This document shows, in pieces, positions 11,880 to 12,345 of a stretch of 12,345 nucleotides of DNA; position 1 is the first letter of the stretch, and every line of letters begins with the position of its first letter. Made by a program: the position numbers and the translations under genes. Location of the stretch: assembly GCA_044869915.1 (NCBI GenBank), contig JBIOYB010000086.1, positions 1 through 12,345 of the forward strand, written 5' to 3'. The notes under the pieces were generated by a model. It was given only the letters and a program-made list of their open reading frames with translations. It made no database searches and was not told where the DNA came from. Source of the stretch: Allorhizocola sp044869915 (lineage in GTDB: Bacteria; Actinomycetota; Actinomycetes; Mycobacteriales; Micromonosporaceae).

Positions 11880-12345
11880 GTGAGCGTGTTGCAACGCTTT
11901 GAGAAACGCCTGGAAGGCCTAGTAGAGGGCGCCTTTGCCAAGGTGTTCAAGGGTGTCGTGCACCCTGTGGAGATCCTGAACGCTATGCAGCGTGAGGCTG
12001 AGGCGCACAAGGCCATCCTGGTCGGTGGGCGCACGCTCGTGCCAAACCGCTATGTGATCGATCTCTCGCCTTATGACCACAGTCGCCTGGCGCCATATGC
12101 GGCTGCTCTGGCTCAGGAGCTGGCGCAGTCGCAGGCCGAGTTCATCGGTGAGCAGGCGTGGACTGTCTACGGCGATGTGATCGTGGAGATTGAGCGCGGT
12201 GATGGGCTGGACACGGGCATGTTCCGCGTGTCGGCTGAGGTCTACACGGCCGATCAGCACCAGCCGCCGCCACCGCCGCAATACGACGCCCCGCCGCAAT
12301 ACCCGCCTTATGGGCAGCAGCCGCAGCAGATGGGGCCGCCCTGCG
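11880..12345 (+). CDS. fhaA: FhaA, DUF3662/FHA-domain protein (N-terminal part)
   Basis: The frame runs off the window after 155 codons. Residues 1 to about 116 are the DUF3662 (FhaA N-terminal) domain. Its hallmarks are VSVLQRFEKRLEGLVEGAFA, FKGVVHPVEILNAMQREAE, LVPNRYVIDLSPYD and GMFRVSAEV. From about residue 125 a Pro/Gln/Tyr-rich linker begins (QPPPPPQYDAPPQYPPYG); the FHA phosphothreonine-binding domain should follow outside the window. In mycobacteria FhaA binds phosphorylated partners such as the MviN pseudokinase and tempers peptidoglycan synthesis. It heads the conserved fhaA-fhaB-pstP-rodA-pbpA-pknA/B cluster, expected to the right. GTG at 11880 follows GAGGAGGAG (11868-11876) and matches the family's usual VSVLQ start. 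An in-frame ATG at 11853 would add nine residues. T-ending codons are commoner here than in the sensor and ABC genes. Confidence 0.93.
   Translation, partial: MSVLQRFEKRLEGLVEGAFAKVFKGVVHPVEILNAMQREAEAHKAILVGGRTLVPNRYVIDLSPYDHSRLAPYAAALAQELAQSQAEFIGEQAWTVYGDVIVEIERGDGLDTGMFRVSAEVYTADQHQPPPPPQYDAPPQYPPYGQQPQQMGPPC

Noticed and set aside
11919..12299. Leftward open frame of 126 residues
   Set aside because: Antisense to fhaA, whose domain is clearly recognisable on the plus strand.

Overview
The window comes from a high-GC actinomycete. The evidence is a GC-rich third codon position in most genes, frequent GTG starts, a helix-turn-helix/DUF397 regulator pair, and fhaA (DUF3662) next to tRNA-Leu. 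Spore- or filament-forming lineages such as Streptosporangiales fit best, but that placement is inference from protein style, not a search.

Layout. Bases 1-100 hold the start of a leftward gene with an N-terminal hydrophobic segment. Bases 101-483 carry no gene but contain short GC-rich direct repeats. A small leftward gene (484-744) diverges from a rightward regulator/DUF397 operon (1123-2222), and inverted repeats lie between them. A leftward zinc-ribbon helical protein (2321-3046) and a rightward 83-residue protein (3191-3442) diverge from a second short regulatory gap with repeated CGACCAAAG elements. Next come three leftward genes, in transcription order: a MalY/PatB-type PLP enzyme (6508-5381), an NAD-dependent sugar epimerase (5305-4238) and a WecG/TagA/CpsF-family glycosyltransferase (4241-3435). 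The last two overlap by ATGA and probably act together on a nucleotide sugar and its transfer. Bases about 6620-7064 hold a short-chain dehydrogenase gene broken by frameshifts.

Bases 7107-10910 form one signalling module. A response regulator and histidine kinase (leftward) are divergent from an ABC-2 type ATPase and permease (rightward). Between them lies a perfect 15-bp inverted repeat placed symmetrically relative to both probable -10 boxes. The likely scheme is that the regulator controls itself and the exporter from this one operator.

The right end is core chromosome: a leftward tRNA-Leu (CAG) and the rightward start of fhaA, an arrangement also known beside fhaA in mycobacteria. Downstream of the tRNA (11083 to about 11394) are four imperfect tandem copies of a roughly 100-bp unit, plus strong hairpins, one of which pairs with the tRNA 3' CCA end. 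No CRISPR array, insertion sequence, transposase or phage gene was seen. I found no clear defence or biosynthetic system; the most unusual items are the repeat block with the tRNA-end hairpin and the symmetric operator.
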